From contig BSDZ01000101.1 in NCBI GenBank assembly GCA_030268105.1, positions 2,997,001 through 3,061,000 on the forward strand: 64,000 nucleotides of DNA. Reading direction: 5' to 3'. Made by a program: the position numbers and the translations under genes. The notes beneath the pieces were generated by a model that was not told the DNA's origin, did not search any database, and worked only from the letters and a program-made list of their open reading frames with translations. Positions 1 through 12,208 of this stretch are shown here, piece by piece; the stretch's first letter is position 1; each line of letters starts with the position of its first letter. This stretch comes from Volvox africanus (Eukaryota; Chlorophyta; Chlorophyceae; Chlamydomonadales; Volvocaceae).

Positions 1-630
1 TTGTCTCCCTTTCGGTTAGGTCCGATGGTTCCAAATTCCCGCATGCGTCTGCTGCGTGGCAGGTTCAACTTGAATCTCCTTGTCGGCGGTATGACACCCC
101 TTCCAAAACAGCCCCCGCTGCTCGCTTCCAACTGTATTGTTCGGCTTTACGCCCCTGATGGCGCGTGGTGTGATGCAGTGCGGTGTGGGTTCCAAACCTG
201 TGGAAAAACGTTTCCTTCCCAAGACGTCCTAAACACAAATAAAATCCATAAGAGAACCGATAGCGGAAACGAAGTCCAAAGCAGGGCGACCCTGTGCGCG
301 AAGGCAAAACATTTTCAACGGCCATCAAGAAAGGTTCAAAGTGTGTCATGAGTCAATGAAGAGCGAGATCGTAGCCCGTCCTCCCCCCCCCCTCACACAC
401 GCAGACAGCGTTACCACCCGCTGGATGGCGGCTCCAGCCCTCCCTCAATGCTGGGAGGGACAGATGCCTTGTTCCCTGCCAGACTGGAGATCCTGCAATC
501 CAGGTCCGTAGCCTGCCTGCTTCCCTCCAATCCCAACTAGCATGGAGCCTGGCCGTCACACGCGTCACGCCTCCACAGTGAAACGGCCTATGGGGGACGG
601 CATTGCACCATATTATGCATCAGCGCGCGA
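1..630. other. No supported gene; downstream flank of the CHERP-like gene
   Basis: This stretch lies beyond the stop codon of the minus-strand CHERP-like gene and probably includes its 3' untranslated region. Short open frames exist on both strands, but none shows a recognisable motif or a convincing chain of splice sites. A homopolymer C run sits near 383-394. I see no RNA gene here. Confidence 0.5.
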
Positions 631-3600
631 TCACCGCCATGCACCCGCTGCCGCAGAGGACTTGAAGATCATCTCGTGGTATGACCCCGACCGTTGTTTC
701 CGATACTCCGAGTACATGTCGTCCTCTACGGGGCCGCTGTTCTCGGAAATATCGTCGACTGCGTTGTGGGCGCCGAGACCCGCGTACTTGGACATGTTGC
801 GGCCGCCTGAAGACAGTACATTGAGGAAGCACACATGAAAACGAAATACGAGGTAAAAGACGAGAGCAACGCAGCCAGAGAGAATGCGAGCGTGAGGCGG
901 ACGGCGAGAGCGTGGGGGATAGAGAGAGCGGGCCAGGACATTGGAGAGAAAGTGGGTCACGGCGAGGGCCAGGACGAATGCGGCCATAGAAACAGGGTGA
1001 TAGCAAGAGAGAAAAAGGCAGGCTTTATACGTATATGTGTATTGTGACTGGAATAAATTCTTCCAACATCTTCTGATGCTGCAACTTCCCGCAGTGCTGC
1101 AAGATCCCATATCGCTCAGGCGCAGGCTTTCACCGGGTGTTCCACGTTTCAGAATCCCTCGATGCTGCGAACTTACAAACCCCTGTCCTTGCTATCTCTG
1201 TGACCAGGTCCCTCGTCAGTTGTTCAATTTCATTAATCTCTCTCCCTCGGGGGCGCGGGCGAAAACATCTTACGCACAGCCTCGCTAATCTCCCTTCGAA
1301 ACCGCAACCGCCAGAACGCACCCGCAAAGGATCCGTCGTTGAGTACTCCCACAGCGCCACGGCCGCGGCGCCGGCTGCCATCCACATCCTCCGGCTCTTC
1401 CGACCTTGAGCGTATGCGGCCACCTACAGTGAGAGTAACCGAAGGGATATTAAAAAAAATAAATTTGAAAAGGAAGCGCGCGTCTCAAGAAAGAGTACCG
1501 GCGTCGGATATACGTTGTCAGTGGCTCGCTTTCCATGAAAAAGCCATAGGAGGGTCGACTGATTCACGGTTTGTCAACTGTGGCTGCTTTACACAGGCAC
1601 TACTGACGCAGAAGAAAAGACAACGACTTACGGCTGACATGCGTGCCTCATCAAAGGAATGATGATGATCACGATGCCGCACATGTTCGTTAGGTTTGTC
1701 TCCCTCCCAATCTCTCCCTCCCAATCTCTCCCTCTCCTCCTCATCCCGCGTCCTCACCCTCTATAGCCCCAATGGTCGCTCCGTTCCGTTCTCGTCCTTT
1801 CATTGTCTTACAATGATCACATCTCCACCTTTCAACACCCGCTGAAACCCCGTCCCGAAAAGCTATAAGGTGTAAGAAGTTTAAGGAAGTCTCAAGAGCC
1901 TTTTAAGCTGTAGCGTTGATAACGAAGTCCCAGACCTTGATCCCGCAAAGCCGCTGATACTTCTTCAGTTCTCTCGTGATTTCCTGAATGGGCACGCCAC
2001 ATCCTCCCCAGTAAGGTCCCGAATGCACGGGGCCATCCCCATTCCCCATCGGCATCCCTCGAACACACTTGGCTATCCCCGTCTTGTCTCCAGTTCCATG
2101 TTGTGGCTCCCTCCACTCACCCCGTATCGCCTCGTCCAGGTCGGCTCTACTGAGGCCCGGCCGGTAGTCCTTCAGGTCCGCGTAGAAGCGCTCCAAACGA
2201 GCCAGGAGGTACGAGTCCTTCTCCGGGGGGGGAGGAAGACCTGGGCAGATGGCAGAGGCGGTGCTTAAAAAAGGTGGACGGCGAAGACCCCGATGAAATG
2301 CATGAAAGGGGGTTCAAAAACCTGTAAAGCTATTAGCATAGGCCGCGCTACACAACGTAAGTAATGAGAAGTCAATCTTCAGGGTGTGGAATGTAGGAAT
2401 GGAAATGAGAATGGGATTTAAAAATAACCATGAACTGGGTGCTCCTCCGAAATTCAGCATTGCATAGAGGACTCGGATTTCGAAAAATAAGGAAAGGAGA
2501 TTATCGTGGAGGACAAAGGGTAGGAGGGACTGACAGACGGGTAATGGAAGGTGGCAGAGAGCAACCGGACAAACTGCGGGAAATGTTTGTAGTTTGGACA
2601 GCTTGGTGCTGCATTAAAGGGCCCGACAGATCGAAATCCCTCAAATCACTCATCTGTGACCCATAAAAACCGTGGACCCACCGGCGTTCTCGATGTCGGC
2701 CGGATCCAGCGGCGTGTATGGCACTTCGCAGCGGTTTTTCTCCTTGACCAGGTCCGGAATAAGGCCTGGCGGGAAGTTGGTGGAGGAGACGGGTATGCCA
2801 GCGAGGTCGGGCCCCGGCAGGGGGGCCACGGGTTTGGTGTTGCCCAGCGGCACAACGCCGACGGTGGCGGCCGCTGCAGCTGCCGCGGCGGCTGCAGCTG
2901 CAGCCAGCTCCGCTGCGATGTGCGCAGCCTTAGCCTGGAGGCCTGTGAGGAAGGGGTATGTGAAGAAGCCCTGTTTGAGGGAGGTCTGTCCCAGAAGCCC
3001 CTTCCGTAGTGTCTCCCCTTCCATCCCCCTCCCCTCCCATGAGACGGGACTGCATGTGCACATCTTTGCTGTTTGCTTCGGTTCCGCCGCCGCGGCCAAA
3101 GGTGAGGTCGCGTGGGTCCGCGCTTCATTTGGTTGCTCCGCGCGCGCGGTCGTCATGCTAGCCCGGGTCGGGTTGGTGGGTCGGTCGGGTCAAGGCGCGT
3201 TAGTTTGATGCTTTACAGGGGGGTTGGGAGGAGCACGCGCATGATAGCGACCAGCGGTCAGTTCAGTTTTCCTTTCCTTTTTTCCGCGGTTTTCTTTCGC
3301 CGCCAACAGCGCGGTCGATAGTATACTTTATGACGGTTTCGATTGAGTTATTCCTACATTTATTGGCGGCCTTGGCGGCAACCTAGTTTACGTTTTTTGG
3401 GTCTCCGTGTCGGCAGCAGCCTTGGACGAGGACAACAGCCAGTCATCCTTGACGGTTAGTCCTGGCTTCATCAGCGATCATTACCAGCGTTTCGATGTTC
3501 GTCTCCCTCCCCTTCCCCTCCCCTTCACCCCTCCCCTACCATCCTCGCCATGTCCCCCTCTCGGTGTTCAACACCGGTCACCCTCCACCTACTCGTCATT

Positions 3601-6600
3601 GGTGGGTCCCCAGCCGAGGGCGTCACCGCCGTCGGCGGCGCCGCCGGGGGCAAACCCATACCCGGCATCGCCGGTGGCTGCATAGGTGCCGCCGCCTGCG
3701 GGTATAGAGGCGGCTGTGGACCTGCCAAACCCGGTGTCGTTTGCGGCGGCGGGTGCAGATGCGGTGGCTGAGGAGGCAACCCTCCTGGGGCCCCAGAACC
3801 AGCAAACCAGGCTGCCTGTGGGGTCATATGGAATTTTGTTGCCGAAACAGGCGCGGTTTGCTGCGTCAGGCATCAGCTGAAGGCCGCTCTACTTCAATCT
3901 TGCAGCGGATGTGGTGCTCTCGGGATAGAGCAGAAGACAGTAGAGGAAAAGAAAAAAGTGGCACTTTTTGTGTGGCTTAAAAACCTAACAGCACCTGCTG
4001 TTGCGGCGGCGGCGCTCCAAGTTGGGTACCGTAGGGTGGCGGCGGTGCCTGATGGCCATACGGTGGTGCCGCCGGCGGAGGTCCCCACGGCCCACCGGTC
4101 TGGGTTGTCGGGGCGCCTGGCGGCGGGCCCCAGCCTCCTGACGCCTGCCCTGGTGGTTGCGACGGCGGCGGCGCGGCCGATACCTGACCTCCAGCTTGCA
4201 TCCACGGCGCCGCCGGCTGTACGGGCGGCTGCGGCTGCGGCAGCTGCTGCCACGGAGCCGACGCCGACGCCGGCGCCGCCAGCGGCTGCGACTTCGACGG
4301 CTCAGGGTGCGCCGCTTGAAGCAACGCCGCCGGGTCGTCCGTGTTAAAAGCCGCATCCTCGATCATCGTCATCGCATCAACGCCGTACACCTGTATGCCG
4401 TTCGTACGGAAAACACCGCCACGCACAAATTCCGCAAGCCACGCATGTGGAGCACTAAGGGATGATGCAAGGGCCATCGGGATGGCTGCCGCGTGAGCCC
4501 GCATATGGCAAAGGTGACCAGCCGCAAAAAGGGATGACCTTTGTCCCCACCCGCGCCCCGCCGCCGGCGATCACGGCAATCCGCCGCGGGTTCCGTTCCT
4601 TACTAGCATCCTTTCCTTGAAATTCTCTCCTCACATCAACCCCCTATAATGCGGACGCGCACTATACAGAATCCATACTTTTTATGGAACCTTAGTTGCC
4701 AAACCCTAAGCTGCTTTACTTGCCGCCCTGTTGTGACTCACGTGCTTTTCGCTCCAGAACTTGAGGATCTTATTCAGGCGCTCCTGAATCTTGTCAGATC
4801 GGCCGGCCATGTTGTATGCGGCGGCCAGCATGGCTCCAATGACCGGCTGGAAGGCGTTGGAGATTGCGTCTGAGGAGTTTCCCATGCTGATGCGCTGGGC
4901 AAGTCTACGCGAAAAGGGACGTGGGGGAGCAAGGCGATGAGCAGCGATGAGCAGCGCATTGTGGGTCAGAGGTCACGCGGTCGAGGTGGCTGGCTGTGGC
5001 CGCCCGCTCACACCGGATCATTGTGAAGAAGTCGTCAGCAAGGTGGCTAACCTACGGCAATCTACAATTACAACAATAAAAAACATATGAATGCTCCCCT
5101 GTCCTACATACCGCACGCACCGGACTCGCCCTACTCAGCCTGCTCGAGTTAAGTTTGGCTTTGCGCCTTTCCTTCCCATCAACATATACACACACAGACT
5201 GATAGTGGGATATAATCCCTCCACTGGTTGAGGGCGAATCTGCCCCCGATGTTGATGGATGATGAGGACCCCGGTTATAGTGACTTGCGAGCCGACCAGG
5301 AGTGGAGTTGAGGCCGCCGTTGGTAAATCCGGCAGATTCCATTAGATGCCGGCAGTGGGTGCTGAACCACCTACCTATCGGAAAATCACTGATTTCGGAG
5401 CAGTCAACATCCTTAGGGGTGAACGAAGGGGGGTGCCGGGAAATATTGGGGAAGGAAGGCAGGGACCCTACCAGGTAGTGAGTGACCACGGATGAAGCAA
5501 CGCTTCCATATCCCCTCTCCACACACAGGCACCTCCTTGATCATAAAATAAGCGCTTCCAGAACGCACCCTTTAAACAAAACATCATTAGCCAAGTAGAT
5601 TAGGTGCAGTTGCTTCTCGCTGTCAGTATAGCCCACAGCCCGATTCGCTGCCACCAGTGCCAGGCCGGTGGCATGGAGCTGGTGCGAGAGAAACCACGAC
5701 GCAGCGGACTTGATCGATTCCTGGCGGATCGTACAGGGATGTGGGGCAAAGGATTGGATAACGTCGATGGTGAAACGAATTTCGCGGCGAATTGCTTGTA
5801 AGCTTGCTGGCTGCATGGCGGCTGCAGGGCTGCTGTCGATCAAATAGCCGCAGCAAATCCGATGTTTTGATGAACACAAGTCGTGTAGTGACTGTCCACT
5901 ATCAGTGTTTGGGTCCTGAAATGGACTGGGCTGCTGGCTTAAACCCAGATCGTATACCCTTACCTTAGAGGATGTGAGGCTGTCTAAGATACTGGCGAAC
6001 TCCATAGCGATATCCCCTGGTAATCCAAATGTTGAGTGCGCTGCCGTGGGTGCGGAGGCCTTAGCGCCTCCTGACATCGGCGGCGGAGGCTCTGGAGCCT
6101 GAGGCGCTGCCATACTAGGCGCCGGCGGCGGCGCCGGCACCGTTGCGGCATGCGCCGGCGGAGGCAGCTGACTGTGAGGGTTCGGTGGGTAGCCGTGAGG
6201 TGGTGGGTGGTGCATCGCGAGGGGAGGCCCAGCCCCGTAAGGCGGCGGCGGCGCCCCAGGATGTGGGGGCCCTGGAAAGTAACCGCCGGGGAATGGGGGT
6301 GGCGGAGGGTGCGCCGGATGGGAGAGATGCCCTTGCGGGATAGGCGGTGCCGGAGGTGGATGGTACTGCGGTGGCGCTCCGGGCGGTGCTGCTGGTGGGA
6401 TTGCTGGTGCTGGGGTAGAGGTTGCGTGGGGGGGATATGTCCCAGCCGGTGGGGCCCGATCGACGGGCAACTGGTAAGCCGTGGCGTACAGCAGCCAACG
6501 GAAATAATCTGAACCCTCGCCATTTGTAAGAAACCCAAATTTGGGATCGCCCGCCTGCTTCTGTCGCATCATATCTATGAAGCTAGGACCATTGGACATG

Positions 6601-6725
6601 GCAAACTTGACCAGCAATTTTATACGATCACCCAACGTCGCGTCCATTGGTGGGATTGCAAAAGCGGGCATCTGCTCCCAAGGGCTGAAGAACCCAGGTT
6701 GTAAGATGACGTTGTTCCCAGCCAT
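631..6725 (-). CDS. CHERP: CHERP-like SURP/CID-domain splicing factor (multi-exon)
   Basis: Likely nuclear U2 snRNP-associated splicing factor. Exons read on the minus strand: 5964-6725, 5569-5810, 4742-4886, 3995-4390, about 3590-3860, 2682 to about 2970-3050, 2121-2240, 1322-1423, 1177-1245, 1031-1096 and 631-806. All junctions are in phase except the exon 5/6 edges, which I could not fix. Residues about 28-84 form a SURP module (LLVKFAMSNGPSFIDMM, then DPKFGFL). A Pro/Ala/Gly-rich linker follows. A CID spans the next three exons (LHLIYLANDVLF, then KILKFWSEKHVYG). Then come a poly-Ala tract (about 2866-2906) and the conserved FPPGLIPDLV...PYTPLDPADI block. The C-terminus (DDMYSEYRKQRSGSYHEMI) matches my memory of plant CHERP-like proteins rather than the animal G-patch form. 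The start is the first ATG just before the SURP module. Family call is strong; exon details downstream of 2121 are inferred. Confidence 0.83.
1903..2003 (-). other. Possible alternative terminal exon of the CHERP-like gene
   Basis: A 101-bp open segment joins in phase to the exon ending at 2121, through an acceptor after GGGGAG, and reads 32 residues (including VPIQEITRELKKYQRLCGIK) to a TAA stop. A minus-strand TGTAA, the polyadenylation motif typical of volvocine algae, lies at 1812-1808, about 90 nt past that stop. Using it would give a shorter isoform without the YRKQRSGSYHEMI tail. It has no phase-compatible GT donor leading to the exon at 1322-1423, so it is either an alternative end or a chance open frame. 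Confidence 0.3.
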
Positions 6726-7617
6726 ATTTCTTGATGTAAAAAATTACAGGAGTCACGTCGCTCTTTCCACTAGCCCCTGGCCGCCTAAGAATTTGTCACA
6801 ACTGTCAAATCATCGTAAAATATCAATGACTATACAGAATGTTCAGTCTACTTCGTTCAGTGCATTTTCGTTTCCGCAGCTATTCCAACAAAGAATGAAC
6901 TTCATCCAAAGTCGGTACATGTACCTGCCGGCTGGAAGAACCTAAGTGGCAGAAAATGTTTATAAAAGCTTCACATGTTGATCCCTGATTAACGATGAGA
7001 TGCTCTACTGCTGCCTTTCCATGTCTCCGTACGGAAGTAAGTTAGCCTAACGGCTAATCCGCTTTTATTGTATCCGCGCTGCGTGGAACGGCGGGCGCGC
7101 GGGCCGTGGACCATCCTCCTCGTACCGTTTTCTGCTCTTCAGCTAAGAACCTGTCTCATCCCTCCTCGCAACATATTCTAGGTTCTAATTTCCGCTGTCC
7201 ACCAACGATCTGGATTTTTATTCCAGATCTCATCCTCCTGGTTTACAGCCGGTGCTGCTCAGAAATGCCCGCTGCTACCCAGCGCTGTGTTTGCTCCGGA
7301 ACCCGGTCCTATCCAGAAGTGCCATAGCTGCTGTTAGCCTTGGGGATGTTCCCGCCCGGCAGCCAGCACCGCTTACTTTCGTCCCCATCATTTCAGTCGG
7401 CAAAAAGGCGCTTCCTATCCTGGCCCCTACCCGTCACGAGCCAGGGCTGTCTCTTTGCTGCTCATCTCTGCAATTATTGGAAGACTCAGACCATATGGAA
7501 ACGTTGGGACTATTCTCAGAACAAGAGGGACCATAGGACAATCAACATCAGTGCTTGCCCCCTACATTGCCAGCGAGCACTGCCTTTTCGATGCTTCCTT
7601 CTTCCAACCGGGGCTGT
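6726..7617. other. Intergenic region between TAF13 3' end and CHERP-like 5' end
   Basis: Both flanking genes are on the minus strand, so this 0.9-kb region should hold the TAF13 3' untranslated region and the promoter of the CHERP-like gene. A minus-strand TGTAA at 7247-7243, about 370 nt past the TAF13 stop, is a candidate algal polyadenylation signal. A small perfect inverted repeat (TTAGCC-TAAC-GGCTAA) lies near 7044. I see no coding sequence. Confidence 0.45.
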
Positions 7618-10600
7618 TCAATCCATCTCAATGTCTTCATCCGGGATATCCGGAAGCTCCTCGCCGGGGTCCTCCTCCGCGGCCCCAGGCGCCCCTGGAG
7701 CTCCCGTCGTACCCGTGTCAATATCTCCCTCAGAGATTTTTTCCACGTCAAGGGTCTGCGCGGGAAGCGGCAGTCATTGTCGGATGTAGCTATATGCCCA
7801 TTTACATATGCAAAATGACAGTAGAAGGGGCCCCACTAAGATATATGTGTGTTTGTGCGTGTGTCTCTGTGGGGCGAGAGAGATTTTCGCATTGAATGCA
7901 AATCTCACTTGCCTAAGTCCGCATTTATCCGTAGTCGCAGAAAACAGCTGAATTGCTGAATGGTGGCGTATTTTGTATACAATCCCACCCCCACACCTTC
8001 CACCCCACCCCACCACTCTCAACCCCACTCCCACCCCAACCTCCACCATCGTCATTCCCCAGAGACTGCGTTTGGCGTCCCTGACGGAGCCTTTTGGGCT
8101 TCGCGGCTACGGGTCATGCAAGTATGGCATTTTGCACCAACTCATCTGCTATCAACTTACCTTCCGGGCCTCTTTAATCAGCAGCTGCATATCCAGTAGC
8201 TCCCGAATGCGTGTGTACTTCTTGGGGTCCTGCAAAGAAAGCAGGTGACCCATCAGCAATGTAAGGAAATCGACGCAGGTAATCAGGTTAACAAAAATGG
8301 AGTCTGCACCTAGACAGAAGGCATGCGGTCCCTTTAAAGCTAAACGAGTCAAATGAACACAGGGAAGGGGAGTTACACGGCACTTGCTACTCCACCACTC
8401 GGCTACCTAACCTAACCTAACCTAACCTAACCTAACCTAACCTAACCTAGCCTAACCTAACCTATGTGATCGAGCCCGCTCGTTAAAGCACCTACCTTAC
8501 GCACTAAGAAGAGGATATCCTTTTCGTCCACCTGAAGACACCAGGAATGACAGACGCGAGGAATGAGGATGGGAAGGGATATAGAGGGCAATAACCGCCA
8601 CGTAGGGAGAAGCCATAGGGGCAACGCGAGAAAAGCCGATAGAGGCATCTCTTGAAACTCAGGGGGCAAGGAGCGAAAGAAGGCGGTGTCAGGGACAGCC
8701 CTGCACTGGGACAACCCTGCACCTTCACACCTTCACACCTGGCAGCCCCGACCAATGCATAAACATACGGGAACGTACTGGCGCCGCGAGCAATATAAAA
8801 AGCCCCCACGTCTTGACACAACCCCCTGCTACAGACGTGCCTTGAGCTTTGACGTCCCAGAGGACCGATCCCGGTCTAGCTTTCCGTTGCGCGCAGCCTC
8901 ATTCAGCGCAGCACAGCACATCTCCCGTACATACTCCACCAGTATGTCCTGTGGAGCGTGCAGTCGGGCAAAGGTGGAGGTATTATCCAAGTAAGGTAGA
9001 AAGAAATCGAAGATACCTGCGAGCGGGTAAAGTGCACTTAAGCTGACGGCTAGAGGCGCTTGTGTATGTACAACTCGCACACGATGTTTTACCAGGATGT
9101 TAAGATTCCGATGCTGGAGGTCAAATAACGAGGTGGTAGTGATGATGATAACGACGATGATGATAATGATGATGATGTTCGTCCTCCTAGTTTGCCGGAG
9201 TGGGGTTGTGTACCAAGTGACGGCAGTGCAACATGATGTCATACTCGAGAGAACACAAATTTAAAACGCATGAATGAGTTCCTTTGTATTTGTGACCGGG
9301 AACGAGGCTGGCTGGAACCCGCGTAGGAATGGGCCAGGCGGGAGGGAGGGAGGGAAGGAGGGAGGAGAGGGCCATGGGAAGTGTCCAGGAGTGTTCGAGA
9401 CCAGGTACCAAACCTTAACCGTCAAACCAAGTAACCTGAATAAAAAACACTACGGGCCTTACCTCCACTACGTTAATTGTCTCTTGGATTGGATTCTCGT
9501 AATCACCGAAGCCGTACATGAGCCGCGATACTGTAAGATGGCGTCAGGGGGTATTGATGGGTTTGAGGGCCTGGTCAAATTTGTAAGCCGTGAAATCGAC
9601 GCAGAGAAAAATCGTTGAAGCAACCGGCGGATGCAGGGGCACAGTAATAACAATATTGATAATAATAATAATAACAATACAACAGATCAAGATGGCACAT
9701 GTCCACTCTACATGCCATACATACGCCTTAACAATGTTCTTTATTCCGAACTGGTATAACGGACAGAAGTAAGCAAGGACGTTCCAAAAGGCATAAGATT
9801 CCAGGACAACGCTGGCGGGCCTTGCCGGGTGCATAGTCCGACGCTGACCTCTCTATCCCTCTGACCTCTGCATGTGTGCCTTTCAATCTGCCATGAGGCC
9901 CCCCAGAGTGCTATTCACAAAATCCTCCTGATTAGCACTCTCCTGACGTCTTGAGCTATCGGCTGCAGGGATTCAAACCAACAGCTTTAAAACACATCCA
10001 TATCCTACCCATCGGTTAAAACTATAATCGAAATTCACCTCGTTTATGCCAGTAAGCATATCATTTCATGCCAAGTTTATACTCTCATGCATGATGTAGG
10101 GAACGGTGTCTCAAACCCCCTGGACTTCAAATTGTGTCCATCCCTTCACGAGACGACAATCACCACCCTAACTTATAGGTCCATTAGGCATATCTACTGC
10201 GTAACGTACTCGCAACACTCACAGTCTTTGGTGAACGTTCCACGATAAGGCATGCTCGCATCCGGCGCGTCCTCGGGACCTGAATCGCCCCCGGCCGCTG
10301 CAAGGGGTGAAAATGAAGCGGGCAGCAGGCGCCGGGCAATAAAAATTCGCGGCGTCCGCGCAGATGCAAACGAATGACTTGGTGGTCGTTTGGAATGACT
10401 GGTTTTATGATAATTGTCCTGATGGCCAAAAGATGCAACCATGCACAAAAATGCTGTAATTAAGGATACGCTGCGCTTATGCCTTAAAGCATCGTACAAA
10501 CCTGCCGCAATCCGCTACAATGTTTCTGGTTTTGTGAATGGTGGCGATTAAAATCTCAGGCACAACGGTTGTCTACTTATCCGCGATGACTTAGGCCTAA

Positions 10601-11106
10601 TGCACCGGAGTCATCTCGTGAGTCCGGCCGCCCCGCATTGCCCCGTCTTGCGGCGGAGAGGTGTTTTCTGAGCTCCTCCCAATTGACGCCCTTTTAGCCC
10701 TCCACGGCTCCAGACACTCAATATGTGTTGCCCGCTCAATAGCTAGGCGGCTGAGTTGATTCCCCGTCACGACCTTACCTGGAAAATCGCTGGCAGGCTT
10801 GGCCTTTGGAACTCTCCCACGCTTTTTCACGATTCCTCCTGCAGGCCCAAGTCCAGCTGCTACTGCCGTTGCTGCTGCGTTGGTTCCAGTAACGCCACCA
10901 CCAGGTGCCGTACTCACCGGGGCAGCAGGTGCTGGCACAGCCGCAGAGGTGGGAGCCGTCCCCGAGGCTACAATGGGCTTAACTGGGCTGATGTCCTTTA
11001 TCGCGCTAGCGCCGCGGCCCATACCCGCACCCCTACCGGCACCGGCTTTCCGACCGCGCCCTTTGCTAGCGCTGGGCGGTGTGCCCAGCACAGCAGGGTT
11101 TTCCAT
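7618..11106 (-). CDS. TAF13: TFIID subunit TAF13 (histone-fold; 7 exons, 273 aa)
   Basis: TAF13 pairs with TAF11 through a histone fold inside nuclear TFIID, which loads RNA polymerase II at promoters. Exons on the minus strand: 10779-11106, 10223-10297, 9463-9530, 8841-8948, 8496-8531, 8161-8229 and 7618-7755. They join in phase to 822 nt. Residues 1-110 are a basic Ala/Pro/Gly-rich extension. The histone fold follows at about 127-215: YRGTFTKDLSRLMYGFGDYE, NPIQETINVVE, DILVEYVREMCCAALNEAAR, then VDEKDILFLVRKDPKKYTRI. RELLDMQLLIKEARK follows, and an acidic tail ends in PDIPDEDIEMD. The family is usually about 125 residues, so the long N-terminus is unusual. The ATG at 11106 is the first in the exon. 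Intron 4 needs a GC donor (AAG|GCACGT). The gene is divergent from the SFI1-like gene. Confidence 0.93.
8406..8464. repeat. (CCTAA)n tandem repeat in TAF13 intron 5
   Basis: About eleven CCTAA units, one with a CCTAG variant. On the TAF13 sense strand they read (TTAGG)n. The tract lies inside the intron between exons 8496-8531 and 8161-8229. TTAGG is the arthropod-type telomere pentamer, but an intronic tract this short is better called a microsatellite. Confidence 0.9.
9141..9178. repeat. GAT-rich trinucleotide microsatellite in TAF13 intron 3
   Basis: Imperfect run of GAT/GAC/AAT triplets within the intron between exons 9463-9530 and 8841-8948. It explains the strings of Ile/Val in spurious open frames here. 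A similar AAT-rich run is at about 9645-9680 in intron 2. Confidence 0.85.
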
Positions 11107-12208
11107 CGGAACCTAACAACCCGTTAGAGGCAAACTGTGATGCTTATCGGCCAGAGGCCTTGTCGATGGAGGGCTTTTCAGGTATCATCGAGGCCAATGA
11201 GATATTATTTCTATATTTCATAACCCATACGAAATGTTTGCGAAGGAGTGGAAACTCCGAACATGAGGCCGGTCGGGAAAAGGATGATGTTCGCCTCTGT
11301 CAGCCGCAGATAATTTTGAAATACTATAGGAAGAACGAATTCTGAATTCATGATCTAGCTAAAAATTTCAAATTGCCACCTGCGCAAACGTTCGCTTCCA
11401 ACTTGCGACCTGAAACCCTGTACGGCACATGGAACTAATGATTGAATGGGCAGAGCCCGCACACGATATGAGAGCGAAGGTCCCCGAAGGCTACACCAAA
11501 ATTTTGTAAATACTTACAAATCTGTTTAAGCGCATCAGGTTTCGGACAACTAACCGCTGGTCAACAGAAGAAGCCCAAAAACAATGCAGGCTGATGTTTT
11601 GGTCGACTTATTAAATTAACGTGCTGCAGATTTCAAGTTTTATTCCTTACAATATTCCTGACCTGCTTCATCAGCGCGACAGCGATGGGTCGAGGCGACG
11701 ATGATACCTAGTGAAAACGCCGCCAGTAACCCTTACAGATCATCATGGATTCCTGGTCAGAAGGAAACAGCTGGATCCATTGTTCTTCATGCGTCCAAAG
11801 TCTCAATCCAAGTGAAGCCAAGGTCACCGGGAAGGTCTCCAGCTAAATTCCTTCCCAAAGGCAATATCGGTCATCCAAATGAAGCGTGCACTCGGTGGGT
11901 CAGCGTTTGGTTGACCCAGAGAGTCCACACCCTCCGGCACTTTTGTTTGATGGAGAGCTGCATGCAATGTCTTCTCACGTGTCGATAGTGACTGCAGTCC
12001 CTCCGCCCCTTCACACAGACCGGTAGTGCATTTGGAAGTAGAGCAGCGCCGCGGCGATCCCGGCCAGCCTGGGCTGTTGAAACCGGGCCCTGGTGCAATA
12101 GTGGACGTGGTGCAGGTGCCGTCCAGCAGAGCTCCCCCCATTGCACTGCCCCCTGATGCAGCCGCGAATGCAGCGGTATCCATCACAGTGCTTCCAGCCG
12201 GAGCCTGC
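11107..12208. promoter_or_regulatory. Divergent intergenic region (TAF13 / SFI1-like promoters)
   Basis: About 1.1 kb between the TAF13 start (minus strand) and the first good ATG of the SFI1-like gene (plus strand). It should hold both promoters. The open frame of the SFI1-like first exon extends upstream to a stop at 12023, and an open frame starting at ATG 11701 could be a 5' exon, but no in-phase donor/acceptor pair stood out. No specific regulatory motif can be supported. Confidence 0.4.

Noticed and set aside
1..351. 116-residue open frame at the window start
   Set aside because: It has no in-frame ATG context at the start, no similarity I recognise, and overlapping open frames on the other strand.
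631..1387. A separate 122-residue gene starting at an ATG at 1387
   Set aside because: The exon chain can be built, but a good acceptor at 1424 and the plant-CHERP-like tail show that these exons more likely finish the upstream CHERP-like gene.
8406..8464. True telomere
   Set aside because: The tract is only about 60 bp, lies within an intron, and is flanked by unique coding sequence on both sides.
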